NCBI GenBank assembly: GCA_020633205.1
Contig: JACKEB010000011.1
Span: forward strand, 434,001-498,000
DNA length: 64,000 nucleotides
Origin: Polyangiaceae bacterium
Lineage (GTDB): Bacteria > Myxococcota_A > Polyangia > Polyangiales > Polyangiaceae
Reading direction: 5' to 3'
Every line of letters begins with the position of its first letter. Positions within the stretch are counted from its first letter, which is position 1. The notes beneath the pieces are model-generated. The model was not told the origin of the DNA. It saw nothing but the letters and a program-made list of their open reading frames with translations, and did not search any database. Both the position numbers and the translations under genes were made by a program. Of this stretch, positions 52,513 to 61,142 are shown one piece after another.

Positions 52513-54201
52513 ATGAGCGCGCCCCGGCCAGTTGCCTCCGGCGTCCTCTCCAAGACGCCGCTCAGCAATCTCTTGGTCTACATCCTGGACCGAGAACTCA
52601 GCGGAACCTTGGTGCTGGAAACCCCTGATGGCGCAAAGAGCGCGCTGAGCTTCGTGCGCGGCGTGCCCGCCAAGGCGCGCACGTCGGACGCGGTGATCTA
52701 CCTCGGCCGCTTGCTCATGGAGCAAGGGCTGATCGACGACAACATTGAAGCCACCACGCTATCTCGGGTCGTTTCGGAGAAGAAGCTCTTCGGGCAGCTC
52801 CTCTTGGAACAAGGGGCGCTGACGCGCGAGCAACTGATCAAGTCTCTCCAAGAGCAGGTGACGCGCAAGGTCGAGTGGATGTGCGGTCTGCCCGAAACAA
52901 CCGCATACGGTTTCTATCAGGACGTCGATTTTCTGCAGGGATATGGTGGTGAGCCTACGCCAATTCGCCCCTTGGCGGCTCTGTGGCGGGGCGTGCGCCG
53001 CTTTGGGCCGAATCACCTAGTCGATGCCGCGCTGCAGCGCCTTGGTGAGCGCCCCCTGCGTTTTCACCCCGACGCGGCGATCAAAAAGTTTGGCCTGAAC
53101 AACGCGGAAAACTCCGTGATCGACGTGGTTCGAGCCAAGTCTCAACCCGTTTCGTCGCTGATGCGCGCCGAACTCGTCGACGCGCAAACGTTGAAGCGTC
53201 TGGTGTTCGTACTGTTCATCACGCGGCATCTCGATCTGGGGGAGGGCTCTGGCGACCCCATCGGGGGTGAGGCAGGCCCCGCGTCCTCTCGGCGGCCAGA
53301 GCCGAGTCGTCCGCGGGGTGAGCCGCGCAGCATGAAGCCTAGCGAGCATACCCCCGCGGAAACGGCTGCTGGGGACCTCTCCCCAGAGGCGAAGGAACTC
53401 AGACGCGAGGTGATGGACCGCTTCACCGTCATCGACAAGCAGAACTACTACGAGATGCTGGGCGTGCCGGAGACCGCCAGTACGACCGAGATCCAGGGCG
53501 CCTTCTTTCAGCTCGCCAAGCGCTTCCACCCCGACAAGGTCGCGTCTCAGCTGCCCATGCTGCGGGAGCAGGTCAACAAGGTGTTCGCACGCATCAGCGA
53601 AGCGAACCAGGTGCTCACCGACGACGAGCGGCGTGGCGAGTACGAGCGTTTGATGCGCGAGGGCGGCGCGAGCGCAGATGAGCAGGAGAAGGTGCAGCAG
53701 GTCCTGCGCGCTGCCCAGAGCTTTCAGAAGGCCGAAGTTCTACTCAAGAAGCGCGACCTCGCAGGTGCCGCGGAGCTGGCGAAGAAGGCGGCGGACGATG
53801 ACCCCGAGCAAGCTGACTACCTCGCCTTCTACGCTTGGGTGACGAGCCAGCTCCCAGAGCGGCTGGAGCAGAACCGCTACGACGATCTGATCGTATTGCT
53901 GGACCGCTGTGTCGCACAGGAGCCCGAGAACTTGCGTTGCCGTTGGTATCGCGGGCAACTCCACAAGCGCGCCGACAATGTGAAGCTTGCAATCCGGGAC
54001 TTCCGCTGGGTTTTAGAGAAGAACCCGCGTCATGTCGACGCGCAGCGCGAGGTCCGCCTGTACGAGATGCGGCGCCAGACAGGTCACTCGGTCAAGCCGT
54101 CTGGGCCCCCACCCAAGACCTCGGAACCTCCGGGAAAGGGCGGGCTAAACGCCGACATCGGTCAGATCTGGGGCAAGCTGTTCAAGAAGGACAAATCTTA
54201 A
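52513..54201 (+). CDS. DUF4388 - J-domain - TPR protein
   Basis: A roughly 562-residue protein. Residues 1-110 (GVLSKTPLSNLLVYILDRELSGTLVLETPDGAKSALSFVRGVPAKA) match DUF4388, a domain common in myxobacterial regulators, followed by a region with YGFYQDVDF. A J-domain is near 305-375: YYEMLGVPETASTTEIQGAFFQLAKRFHPDKVASQ, with the HPD motif intact. TPR-like repeats occupy the C-terminal third. The J-domain should recruit DnaK; the target is unknown. Start ATG 52513 (an in-frame TTG is at 52504). The satellite region begins directly after its stop. Confidence 0.85.
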   Translation: MSAPRPVASGVLSKTPLSNLLVYILDRELSGTLVLETPDGAKSALSFVRGVPAKARTSDAVIYLGRLLMEQGLIDDNIEATTLSRVVSEKKLFGQLLLEQGALTREQLIKSLQEQVTRKVEWMCGLPETTAYGFYQDVDFLQGYGGEPTPIRPLAALWRGVRRFGPNHLVDAALQRLGERPLRFHPDAAIKKFGLNNAENSVIDVVRAKSQPVSSLMRAELVDAQTLKRLVFVLFITRHLDLGEGSGDPIGGEAGPASSRRPEPSRPRGEPRSMKPSEHTPAETAAGDLSPEAKELRREVMDRFTVIDKQNYYEMLGVPETASTTEIQGAFFQLAKRFHPDKVASQLPMLREQVNKVFARISEANQVLTDDERRGEYERLMREGGASADEQEKVQQVLRAAQSFQKAEVLLKKRDLAGAAELAKKAADDDPEQADYLAFYAWVTSQLPERLEQNRYDDLIVLLDRCVAQEPENLRCRWYRGQLHKRADNVKLAIRDFRWVLEKNPRHVDAQREVRLYEMRRQTGHSVKPSGPPPKTSEPPGKGGLNADIGQIWGKLFKKDKS

Positions 54202-55990
54202 CTCAGGCGGCCTCAGTCGTAGAGCGCGGCGGCTCCCACGACCCGCGAAGGGATGCCTCAGTCGTAGAGCGCGGCGGCTCCCACGGCCCGCGATGGGCGG
54301 GCTTGAATGGGGGTCGCTAGCTAAGTTACCGCGCGGTAACTGGCTAGTCTCGGCCTTCGCTTGGAACATTGGATACAGTACGGCCTGCGCCTTCTACTGA
54401 AGAGCATCGTGAGGGCCCGCTGCGTGATCGTCCTCATTTCGGTTACGCTCACCCGCCTCTGCGCCCGCCCCCTGCGGGCCGTTCCGCCGCCTCCACAACT
54501 CCCTCGTATTTCCAGGGGTAAAGGCGCTCAGAGTCTCTCAAAGACTGAGGTTAACTCAGTCGTAGAGCGCGGCGGCTCCCACGGCCCGCGATGGGCGGGC
54601 TTGAATGGGGGTCGCTAGCTAAGTTACCGCGCGGTAACTGGCTAGTCTCGGCCTTCGCTTGGAACATTGGATACAGTACGGCCTGCGCCTTCTACTGAAG
54701 AGCATCGTGAGGGCCCGCTGCGTGATCGTCCTCATTTCGGTTACGCTCACCCGCCTCTGCGCCCGCCCCCTGCGGGCCGTTCCGCCGCCTCCACAACTCC
54801 CTCGTATTTCCAGGGGCGAAGGCGCTCAGAGTCTCTCAAAGACTGAGGTTAACTCAGTCGTAGAGCGCGGCGGCTCCCACGGCCCGCGATGGGCGGGCTT
54901 GAATGGGGTCGCTAGCTAAGTTACCGCGCGGTAACTGGCTAGTCTCGGCCTTCGCTTGGAACATTGGATACAGTACGGCCTGCGCCTTCTACTGAAGAGC
55001 ATCGTGAGGGCCCGCTGCGTGATCGTCCTCATTTCGGTTACGCTCACCCGCCTCTGCGCCCGCCCCTGCGGGCCGTTCCGCCGCCTCCACAACTCCCTCG
55101 TATTTCCAGGGGCGAAGGCGCTCAGAGTCTCTCAAAGACTGAGGTTAACTCAGTCGTAGAGCGCGGCGGCTCCCACGACCCGCGAAGGGCGGGCTTGAAT
55201 GGGGGTCGCTAGCTAAGTTGCCGTGCGGTAACTGGCTAGTCTCGGCCTTCGCTTGGAACATTGGATACAGTACGGCCTGCGCCTTCTACTGAAGAGCATC
55301 GTGAGGGCCCGCTGCGTGATCGTCCTCATTGCGGTTACGCTCACCCGCCTCTGCGCCCGCCCCTGCGGGCCGTTCCGCCGCCTCCACAACTCCCTCGTAT
55401 TTCCAGGGGCGAAGGCGCTCAGAGTCTCTCAAAGACTGAGGTTAACTCAGTCGTAGAGCGCGGCGGCATCCCACGGCCCGCGATGGGCGGGCTTGAATGG
55501 GGTCGCTAGCTAAGTTACCGCGCGGTAACTGGCTAGTCTCGGCCTTCGCTTGGAACATTGGATACAGTACGGCCTGCGCCTTCTACTGAAGAGCATCGTG
55601 AGGGCCCGCTGCGTGATCGTCCTCATTTCGGTTACGCTCACCCGCCTCTGCGCCCGCCCCCTGCGGGCCGTTCCGCCGCCTCCACAACTCCCTCGTATTT
55701 CCAGGGGCGAAGGCGCTCAGAGTCGGTTAACTCAGTCGTAGAGCGCCTGCCCGCGATGGGCGGGCTTGAATCGCCTTGTTACCGCGCGGTAACTGGCTAG
55801 TCTCGGCCTTCGCTTGGAACATTGGATACAGTACGGCCTGCGCCTTCTCTGAAGAGCATCGTGAGGGCTTGCGTGATCGCCTCATTGCCCGCCTCTGCGC
55901 CCGCCCCTGCGGGCCGTTCCGCCGCCTCCACAACTCCCTCGTATTTCCAGGGGCGAAGGCGCTCAGAGTCTCTCAAAGACTGAGCCTTCC
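54202..55990. repeat. Satellite of six units, mostly 297-298 bp
   Basis: Six head-to-tail units, defined by CTCAGTCGTAGAGCG at about 54257, 54555, 54853, 55149, 55446 and 55731 (spacing 298, 298, 296, 297, 285; the last is shortened and decayed). The first five are nearly identical. Every unit holds three palindromes: an 18-bp perfect one, AGTTACCGCGCGGTAACT (54324-54341 and equivalents), GACTGAG-GTTAA-CTCAGTC at the junctions, and CCCGC-GAT-GGGCGGG. A 44-bp piece is duplicated at the left end (54211 and 54255). Roughly 85-codon open frames starting with TTG occur in each unit, but they are by-products of the repeat. The flanking genes converge on this region. Confidence 0.9.
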
Positions 55991-56067
55991 GTCGCCTTGT
56001 GCGCTTTACGTCTCGGCGTTGCCTCGGGGAGACTGAGCCTTCCGTCGCCTTGTGCGCCTTACGTCTC
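55978..56067. repeat. Two 53-bp direct repeats joining the two satellites
   Basis: GACTGAGCCTTCCGTCGCC begins at 55978 and at 56031, in two copies of a roughly 53-bp element; the second runs into the 39-bp array. Confidence 0.75.
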
Positions 56068-56496
56068 GGCTCGGGGCTTCGCCCCATTGCCTCCGGCAGT
56101 GACTCATGGTGATTGGAGGCTGGCGGGCTTTTGGGTCTTGGCGGGGTGGGCACGAGTCACTTCGGCTCGGGGCTTCGCCCCATTGCCTCCGGTTTCTGCG
56201 ACACGGCTCGGGGCTTCGCCCCACTGCCTCCGGTTTCTGGCGACACGGCTCGGGCTTCGCCCATTGCCTCCGGTTTCTGTGACGCGGCTCGGGCTTCGCC
56301 CATTGCCTTAGGCTTCTGTGACGCGGCTCGGGCTTCGCCCATTGCCTTAGGCTTCTGTGACACGGCTCGGGGCTTCGGCCCATTGCCTCAGGCTTCACGG
56401 CTCGGGCTTCGCCCATTGCCTTAGGCTTGCGACACGGCTCGGGCTTCGCCCATTGCCTCAGGCTTCACGGCTCGGGGCTTCGGCCGATTGCCTCAG
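56068..56496. repeat. About ten tandem units of roughly 39 bp with GGGGCTTCGCCCC hairpin
   Basis: Units of the type CGGCTCGGGGCTTCGCC then CCATTGCCTCCGGTTTCTG begin near 56068, 56164, 56204, 56247, 56286, 56325, 56363, 56399, 56436 and 56469. Each can fold GGGGC-TTC-GCCCC. The array ends at the last codon of the convergent lipoprotein gene. Long open frames on both strands reflect the repeat. Confidence 0.88.
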
Positions 56497-58398
56497 TCAG
56501 CGCTTGCGCACGACTTCGAGACTGCGCAGCGTGGAGACTTCATTGCTGGCGGCGGCGAGGCCGATGCGGACGCGGGATTCCGCCAGGGTGGATAGCGCAC
56601 ACGTGGTGGTTTCGTCTCCGGCGCTCAACGTCACGGCGGATGCCTTGCGGAGCACGTTCAAGGTTGAGGCTTCGGTCGCGGTGGCTGGCCACGCGCAGTC
56701 TGCTTCGCCCAGGCGCTTGGAGGCGCCGCACTCCGCTCCGCTGCAGTCTGAGTTGGCGCCTTGCAGGATCACTCGTGGTGGCGGTCCGGCGACGCGCACC
56801 AGCTCGAGCTCAAAGCCATCGTAAGTCGTCTCGCTAATCCATACGGAACCGACGTTGCGCAAGCCGAGGCCCGCTGCGGTGTAACTGATGGCGGCCGTGG
56901 TGTCCTCCAAGCTTGGCGGTGCGCTGGGTACGACGCTGGTGGCGAGGGTAGGCTGGGTCAGCAGTTGCGGACCTACGTCTCGTGCGTAGGCCTCGCGCAG
57001 GTCGCTGCGCACCCCGAAGAGGCGCCCCGTTTCGCTCCAGACGAAGGCACCAGCGTCCACTGCAAAGGCGGCTTGCGGTGGGAGCGCGGACGGGGGGTCA
57101 GGACTTGGTACGAACCGGGATTCCCAGGGGAAAAACCGGTAGCCTACGCGCTCCTGGCCGCTGCCCGTGATCAGCCACGGTTCGCCGCGTGCCGCTGGGA
57201 TCAACACCGGAGCATCCAGTGCGACGGGCAGCGGCGGGAGCGGGTACACCCGCTCCCCCGCAAGCCATACGGCGCCGCGGGCTGGATCACACGTGGGGTC
57301 GCTGACGGCGCACACGCCGACGCCCAGCACGCTGGAGCCGGGCATTGGGGTGAAGCGTGCGTTCTCGGAGGTGCGCAGCGCGGTGCTGCCCAGGTGCTGA
57401 CTCGCGTCTGGGCTCAGCCACTCGACGCTTTGTACCGGTAGCTTGCTTGCGTCGACTCCGCCGCCGACGAACACGCGACCGTCTTCTACGACGAAGGCTA
57501 TCGGACCCGCGCGTCGTTGCACTAGCTGGGTGAGGCCGGCGATGCGCGCTGTTAGGGTCTCGGGGGAGACGGCTTCGATGCTCGCCAGAGCAGGACTCTG
57601 GGGCGAACGTCCACCAACGAGCAGCGTTTCCCCGGTGATCAGGCTGATCGCGGCGTGTGCCGCCCGCGCTGAGATCACGATCTCTCGATTGAGGTCGAAG
57701 CGCCCGGACTCCGGGTCGTAGGCGATCGCCGAGCCGAGAGGCGTCGCAAGGTCGAAGCGCTCGTCGCCGCGCTCCCGAGGATCGATGCCGCCGCTCAGCA
57801 ACATGCCATCGCCGAACGGGCTGAGGCGTGCGTCGGCGCGGGCTGGAAGGATGCCTCCGGGTACTTCGCTGGCCTCCGCCGTGTCGAGATTCAAGAGCAG
57901 CGCGCGGGCGGCATTGGGCCCGGCGTCCTCTCCCCCAACAACCAAGACCTCGTTTCTGCGCGGATTGACTCCGATCGAGCTCGAGGCAAGGGGAAAGTCG
58001 TTGGCGCGGGCCAACTCACATGCTTGGTCGCTGGGCCATAGACTCAGGTCGGCGTGAGCGCCGCGCACGAGGCCCACTCCCTGCCACTCTCCGCTGCCAT
58101 CCCGCGCCACGCCTTCGAGCGCTTCCGTGGCGAGGGGCAGGCGCAACGCGCGGTTCTCGGCGTGTAACGGCAACGACTCGGCGCTCGAGTTGTCCACCGT
58201 GAAGTCACCGAGGGCGCTCAGGTCGAGGGTTGCGTCGCGACCTGGTGCGCAGGCCGAGAACGTGTGCACCGCGATGGGTTGCAGCTGATCGGGCTCCGGA
58301 TCGGGGCGACAGCCCAAAAAGGGGCTGCTCGCGAGCGCCAGCATGAGACTCAGCAGGCAACTGCGAGCGCGCGCTGGATGACCGATTCGGGCTGACAT
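56497..58398 (-). CDS. Kelch-like beta-propeller lipoprotein
   Basis: A roughly 633-residue protein with lipobox PFLGC and a repeated pattern ending in GG: EVLVVGGEDAGPNAARALL, DGMLLSGGIDP, ETLLVGGRSP and RVFVGGGVDASK, as in Kelch-type propellers. The C-terminal part contains DGFELELVRVAGPPPRVIL, then two cysteine-containing segments. ATG 58398 is chosen because the signal peptide starts there. Its stop lies within a few bases of the 39-bp array, so the repeat reaches its 3' end. The role is unknown, probably a surface binding protein. Confidence 0.75.
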   Translation of the reverse strand: MSARIGHPARARSCLLSLMLALASSPFLGCRPDPEPDQLQPIAVHTFSACAPGRDATLDLSALGDFTVDNSSAESLPLHAENRALRLPLATEALEGVARDGSGEWQGVGLVRGAHADLSLWPSDQACELARANDFPLASSSIGVNPRRNEVLVVGGEDAGPNAARALLLNLDTAEASEVPGGILPARADARLSPFGDGMLLSGGIDPRERGDERFDLATPLGSAIAYDPESGRFDLNREIVISARAAHAAISLITGETLLVGGRSPQSPALASIEAVSPETLTARIAGLTQLVQRRAGPIAFVVEDGRVFVGGGVDASKLPVQSVEWLSPDASQHLGSTALRTSENARFTPMPGSSVLGVGVCAVSDPTCDPARGAVWLAGERVYPLPPLPVALDAPVLIPAARGEPWLITGSGQERVGYRFFPWESRFVPSPDPPSALPPQAAFAVDAGAFVWSETGRLFGVRSDLREAYARDVGPQLLTQPTLATSVVPSAPPSLEDTTAAISYTAAGLGLRNVGSVWISETTYDGFELELVRVAGPPPRVILQGANSDCSGAECGASKRLGEADCAWPATATEASTLNVLRKASAVTLSAGDETTTCALSTLAESRVRIGLAAASNEVSTLRSLEVVRKR

Positions 58399-58460
58399 GG
58401 AGCGAAGACTGAAGGCAAACCCCACGGTGATTGCCGACTCAAACAGGATACGTCGAGCCA

Positions 58461-58476
58461 GGCAGTGCGCGCTGCC
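58461..58476. promoter_or_regulatory. Near-perfect 16-bp inverted repeat between divergent genes
   Basis: GGCAGTGCGCGCTGCC (one G-T mismatch) lies 60 bp upstream of the PEGA-kinase ATG and 63 bp upstream of the Kelch-like gene. It is a candidate operator. Confidence 0.35.
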
Positions 58477-58535
58477 TAAACATTCAGCACACTTACTGTT
58501 ACAAGCCGCCCGTCGGGTTGCTTGAAGGCGTTTGA

Positions 58536-60425
58536 ATGTTTCCCCAAATCTTTGGGAAATACGTGCTGGAGCGAGAGATCGCCTCCGGCGGCATGGCTCA
58601 CGTGTACTTGGCCACGTTGCGCGGTGCCGTGGGTTTTCAGAAGCGCCTGGTCGTGAAACAGATCCGACCGGAGCTGGCATCGGATCCAGGATTCGTCGCG
58701 CGCTTCGTGGAGGAGGCGAAGACCACCGTTGGTCTGAACCACCCGAACATCGTGCCCGTCTACGAGCTGGGGGTCGAGCAAGGCGTCTACTACATCGCCC
58801 TCGAGTTCTGCGAGGGCATCACGCTGGGTGATTTGCTCACGGCGACTGGACCCCTCGACGCCGAAGAGGGCGCGTACCTGGGCGTTGAGACGTGTCGTGC
58901 GCTGGACTACGCCCACCGCCGCGCGAAGGTCGTGCATCGCGACGTTACGCCGCGCAACGTGCTGATCGACGAGGAAGGCGCCGTGCGCTTGATCGACTTC
59001 GGTATCGCAGCTCCAGTGCGCAGCGACGGCGAAACGGTCGAGGCGTTCGGTTCCCCGGGGCACATGCCACCGGAGCAGCTCAAGGGCGAAGTCGTACCGG
59101 CCACGGATGTGTTCGCGGTGGCAGCGTTGCTGCTCGAGGCTTGGTCCGGGCGTCCACCGTTTCGTCGCGCAACGGCCAAGGCGTCCCACGAGGCGGTGAT
59201 GAAGGAGCGCCCCGCCGCTCCGTCGCGCTACGACGAGCGGCTCACGGAGCTGGATACAGTCATTGGGCTCGCCGTCGATCCCGACGCTCGGAAGCGCCCC
59301 GCAGACGCGGAAGAGCTGGCAAAGCCCCTTCGCGACTTTCTGCGCCGCTCGGACCGGCGTGAGGTCGAGCGGCGGCTCGGGCGCCGTGTGCGCCTCGCGC
59401 GGCGAGAAGCCGCGGGCTCGGTCGCGTCGATTCCCGACCTCGAGCGCCCCCAGGGCGACGGCCGGGTGCCGACGTTGCCCGACGGAAGCACTCAGACGTT
59501 TGCCGCAAATCAGGAGATCGAGATCTGGACTCGGCGCGTCGATGGGGTCGCCCCAGAAGATGGCGACGTCGACCAGCTCCTCGACGGCGCGACGCCCCAG
59601 CCGACTCCAGTCACGCCGGTGGCGCGCCCCTCGACGCCCGGCCCTGAAGCGGAAACCGGGCCTGCCACCCGGCGCATCGAGTCCGAGGGCACACCAAAAA
59701 TGCCGGCAGCGGCGCTGAAGGGCGGAGACGAGCTGGCTCATGCCGATTCAGAGGATAAGCACGAGCCTAGCGGAGAGCTGGACAGCGCGCTGCAGCGAGA
59801 CGCGAGTGAGACGAAGTCCAGCCCCAGCTTCGTTTGGCTGTTGGCAGCGCTGGTGGGCGTTGGGGCGCTGCTCTTCGTCTTGAGTCGAGTCTTCGCGGGG
59901 GACGAACAGAGCGGCCAAGTACCCGCCTCGCGTGACGTGCCGAGCGCATCGCTTCAGTCGTCAGGTGTTGCCGCGGGGAACCAGTCGGCAGCGCCTCAGC
60001 CGTCTGGGCAGCCAAGCCTGTCCGCGGAGCCCACTGCTTCCGCCTCAGCGCCGCGCGGGTCATCGAGCGCGCCCGAGAACAGCGCGCCCACATCAGCTCG
60101 GGTGGCAGGCAGCGCGCCTCCCCCCCAAATTCCGGAGCCGAGCGGGACCCAATCCGTGGCGGCACCGGTGAAGAGCGCGCCGAGCGAAGTGCAGGACGCG
60201 ACCTTGAACCTGACTTCGATGCCTCCTTCTCAGGTCTCCGTCGGCGGCCGCGCCCGCGGGACGACACCCATCATGGGCCTCAAGCTCGCGCCTGGCGCGT
60301 ACCTGGTCGTCTTCACCAATCCGACTTTGGGGGAGCGCGTCCCGGCGCAGATCCAGCTCAAGGCGGGTCAGTCCAAGCGCGTCCACGTCGACTTCACCGG
60401 CGCGACCCCTCGAGTGATTCAGTAG
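58536..60425 (+). CDS. Ser/Thr protein kinase with PEGA domain
   Basis: A 629-residue protein. The kinase domain starts at YVLEREIASGGMAHVYLA; VVKQI holds the ATP lysine, HRDVTPRN the catalytic loop, and DFG is intact. Thr replaces the usual Lys in HRDxK, common among myxobacterial kinases. After the kinase comes a long Pro/Ser/Ala/Glu-rich linker, a membrane helix near 430 (FVWLLAALVGVGALLFVLSRVF), a second disordered region and a C-terminal PEGA domain (ATLNLTSMPPSQVSVGGRARGTTPIMGLKLAPG). So the kinase is cytoplasmic and PEGA should be outside the membrane. A G-tract copy (60112-60133) lies in the linker. Confidence 0.92.
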   Translation: MFPQIFGKYVLEREIASGGMAHVYLATLRGAVGFQKRLVVKQIRPELASDPGFVARFVEEAKTTVGLNHPNIVPVYELGVEQGVYYIALEFCEGITLGDLLTATGPLDAEEGAYLGVETCRALDYAHRRAKVVHRDVTPRNVLIDEEGAVRLIDFGIAAPVRSDGETVEAFGSPGHMPPEQLKGEVVPATDVFAVAALLLEAWSGRPPFRRATAKASHEAVMKERPAAPSRYDERLTELDTVIGLAVDPDARKRPADAEELAKPLRDFLRRSDRREVERRLGRRVRLARREAAGSVASIPDLERPQGDGRVPTLPDGSTQTFAANQEIEIWTRRVDGVAPEDGDVDQLLDGATPQPTPVTPVARPSTPGPEAETGPATRRIESEGTPKMPAAALKGGDELAHADSEDKHEPSGELDSALQRDASETKSSPSFVWLLAALVGVGALLFVLSRVFAGDEQSGQVPASRDVPSASLQSSGVAAGNQSAAPQPSGQPSLSAEPTASASAPRGSSSAPENSAPTSARVAGSAPPPQIPEPSGTQSVAAPVKSAPSEVQDATLNLTSMPPSQVSVGGRARGTTPIMGLKLAPGAYLVVFTNPTLGERVPAQIQLKAGQSKRVHVDFTGATPRVIQ

Positions 60426-60437
60426 CCGCGCCGCTCA

Positions 60438-60457
60438 GCCGCGCGTCACTCCGCGGC
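60438..60457. terminator. Weak hairpin after the PEGA kinase gene
   Basis: GCCGCG (60438-60443) and CGCGGC (60452-60457) with an 8-base loop, between convergent genes. No T-run follows. Confidence 0.35.
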
Positions 60458-60482
60458 GCGCGTCATTCTGCAGCGCGCTTCA

Positions 60483-61013
60483 TTAAGTGTCGCGTTGGAC
60501 GCTGAGTGCCCCGTTCTGGCGCAGGCCTTCGAAGAGCGCGATGGAGACCGAGTTCGCCAGGTTCAGTGAGCGCACCGCGCCGAGGGTCGGGATCCCCAGC
60601 GCCTCGTCGGCTCGCTCCGCCAGCAGGCTCTCCGGGAGGCCCACAGACTCCTTACCGAACACCAGGATGTCTCCCAGCTTGAGCTCCACCTCGAGGTAGC
60701 TGCGCTGGGCCTTGCCGCTGAAGAGCCACGTCTGAGGTGTGCGATCTGGGCTGTTTTTGCGGATAAACGCCTCGGCGTCGCCTAGCGTCTCGTGGGTGTG
60801 GATTTCCACCAGATGCCAATAGTCCAGTCCTGCGCGACGGACGGCGTGCTCGTCGATGCGGAAGCCGAGCTTGCCCACTAGGTGCAGAGGCGCGCACGTC
60901 GCCCCACACAGGCGCGCGATGTTGCCGGTGTTGGGTGGGATCTCCGGCTCCACCAACACCACGTGAAAGGGCGCCTGCTGGGGGCGCGCGCGCAGCCGTT
61001 CGGGGGTGTCCAT
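60483..61013 (-). CDS. trmL: tRNA (cytidine/uridine-34-2'-O)-methyltransferase
   Basis: A 176-residue SPOUT enzyme that methylates the wobble base of certain leucine tRNAs. FHVVLVEPEIPPNTGNIARLCGA, LHLVGKLGFRIDEHAVRRAGLDYW, VFGKESVGLPESLL and SLNLANSVSIALFEGLRQ are the TrmL blocks, forming the knotted SAM site. ATG 61013 is chosen from family length; the frame is open further. It converges with the PEGA kinase gene. Confidence 0.9.
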   Translation of the reverse strand: MDTPERLRARPQQAPFHVVLVEPEIPPNTGNIARLCGATCAPLHLVGKLGFRIDEHAVRRAGLDYWHLVEIHTHETLGDAEAFIRKNSPDRTPQTWLFSGKAQRSYLEVELKLGDILVFGKESVGLPESLLAERADEALGIPTLGAVRSLNLANSVSIALFEGLRQNGALSVQRDT

Positions 61014-61142
61014 CGCGGGTTTGTGTCTAGCGGCTTTGGCGGGCGGTTGCAGGGGATTCGATGGGATGAAGGCGGATTCGGTCCCCAAGCTTGACGCCGG
61101 CTTCCGTCGGTCAGTAGCCTCCCCTCGGCGGAGGCCTGATTC

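Noticed and set aside
54361..55741. Repeated roughly 85-codon open frames (MEHWIQYGLRLL...) in the 297-bp satellite
   Set aside because: They start with TTG, recur only because the unit length is about a multiple of three, are broken in the last unit and have no recognised sequence. A repeat by-product is more likely than a protein family.
54202..56496. CRISPR array
   Set aside because: Units are 297 bp and 39 bp with no unique spacers, and no cas genes are present.
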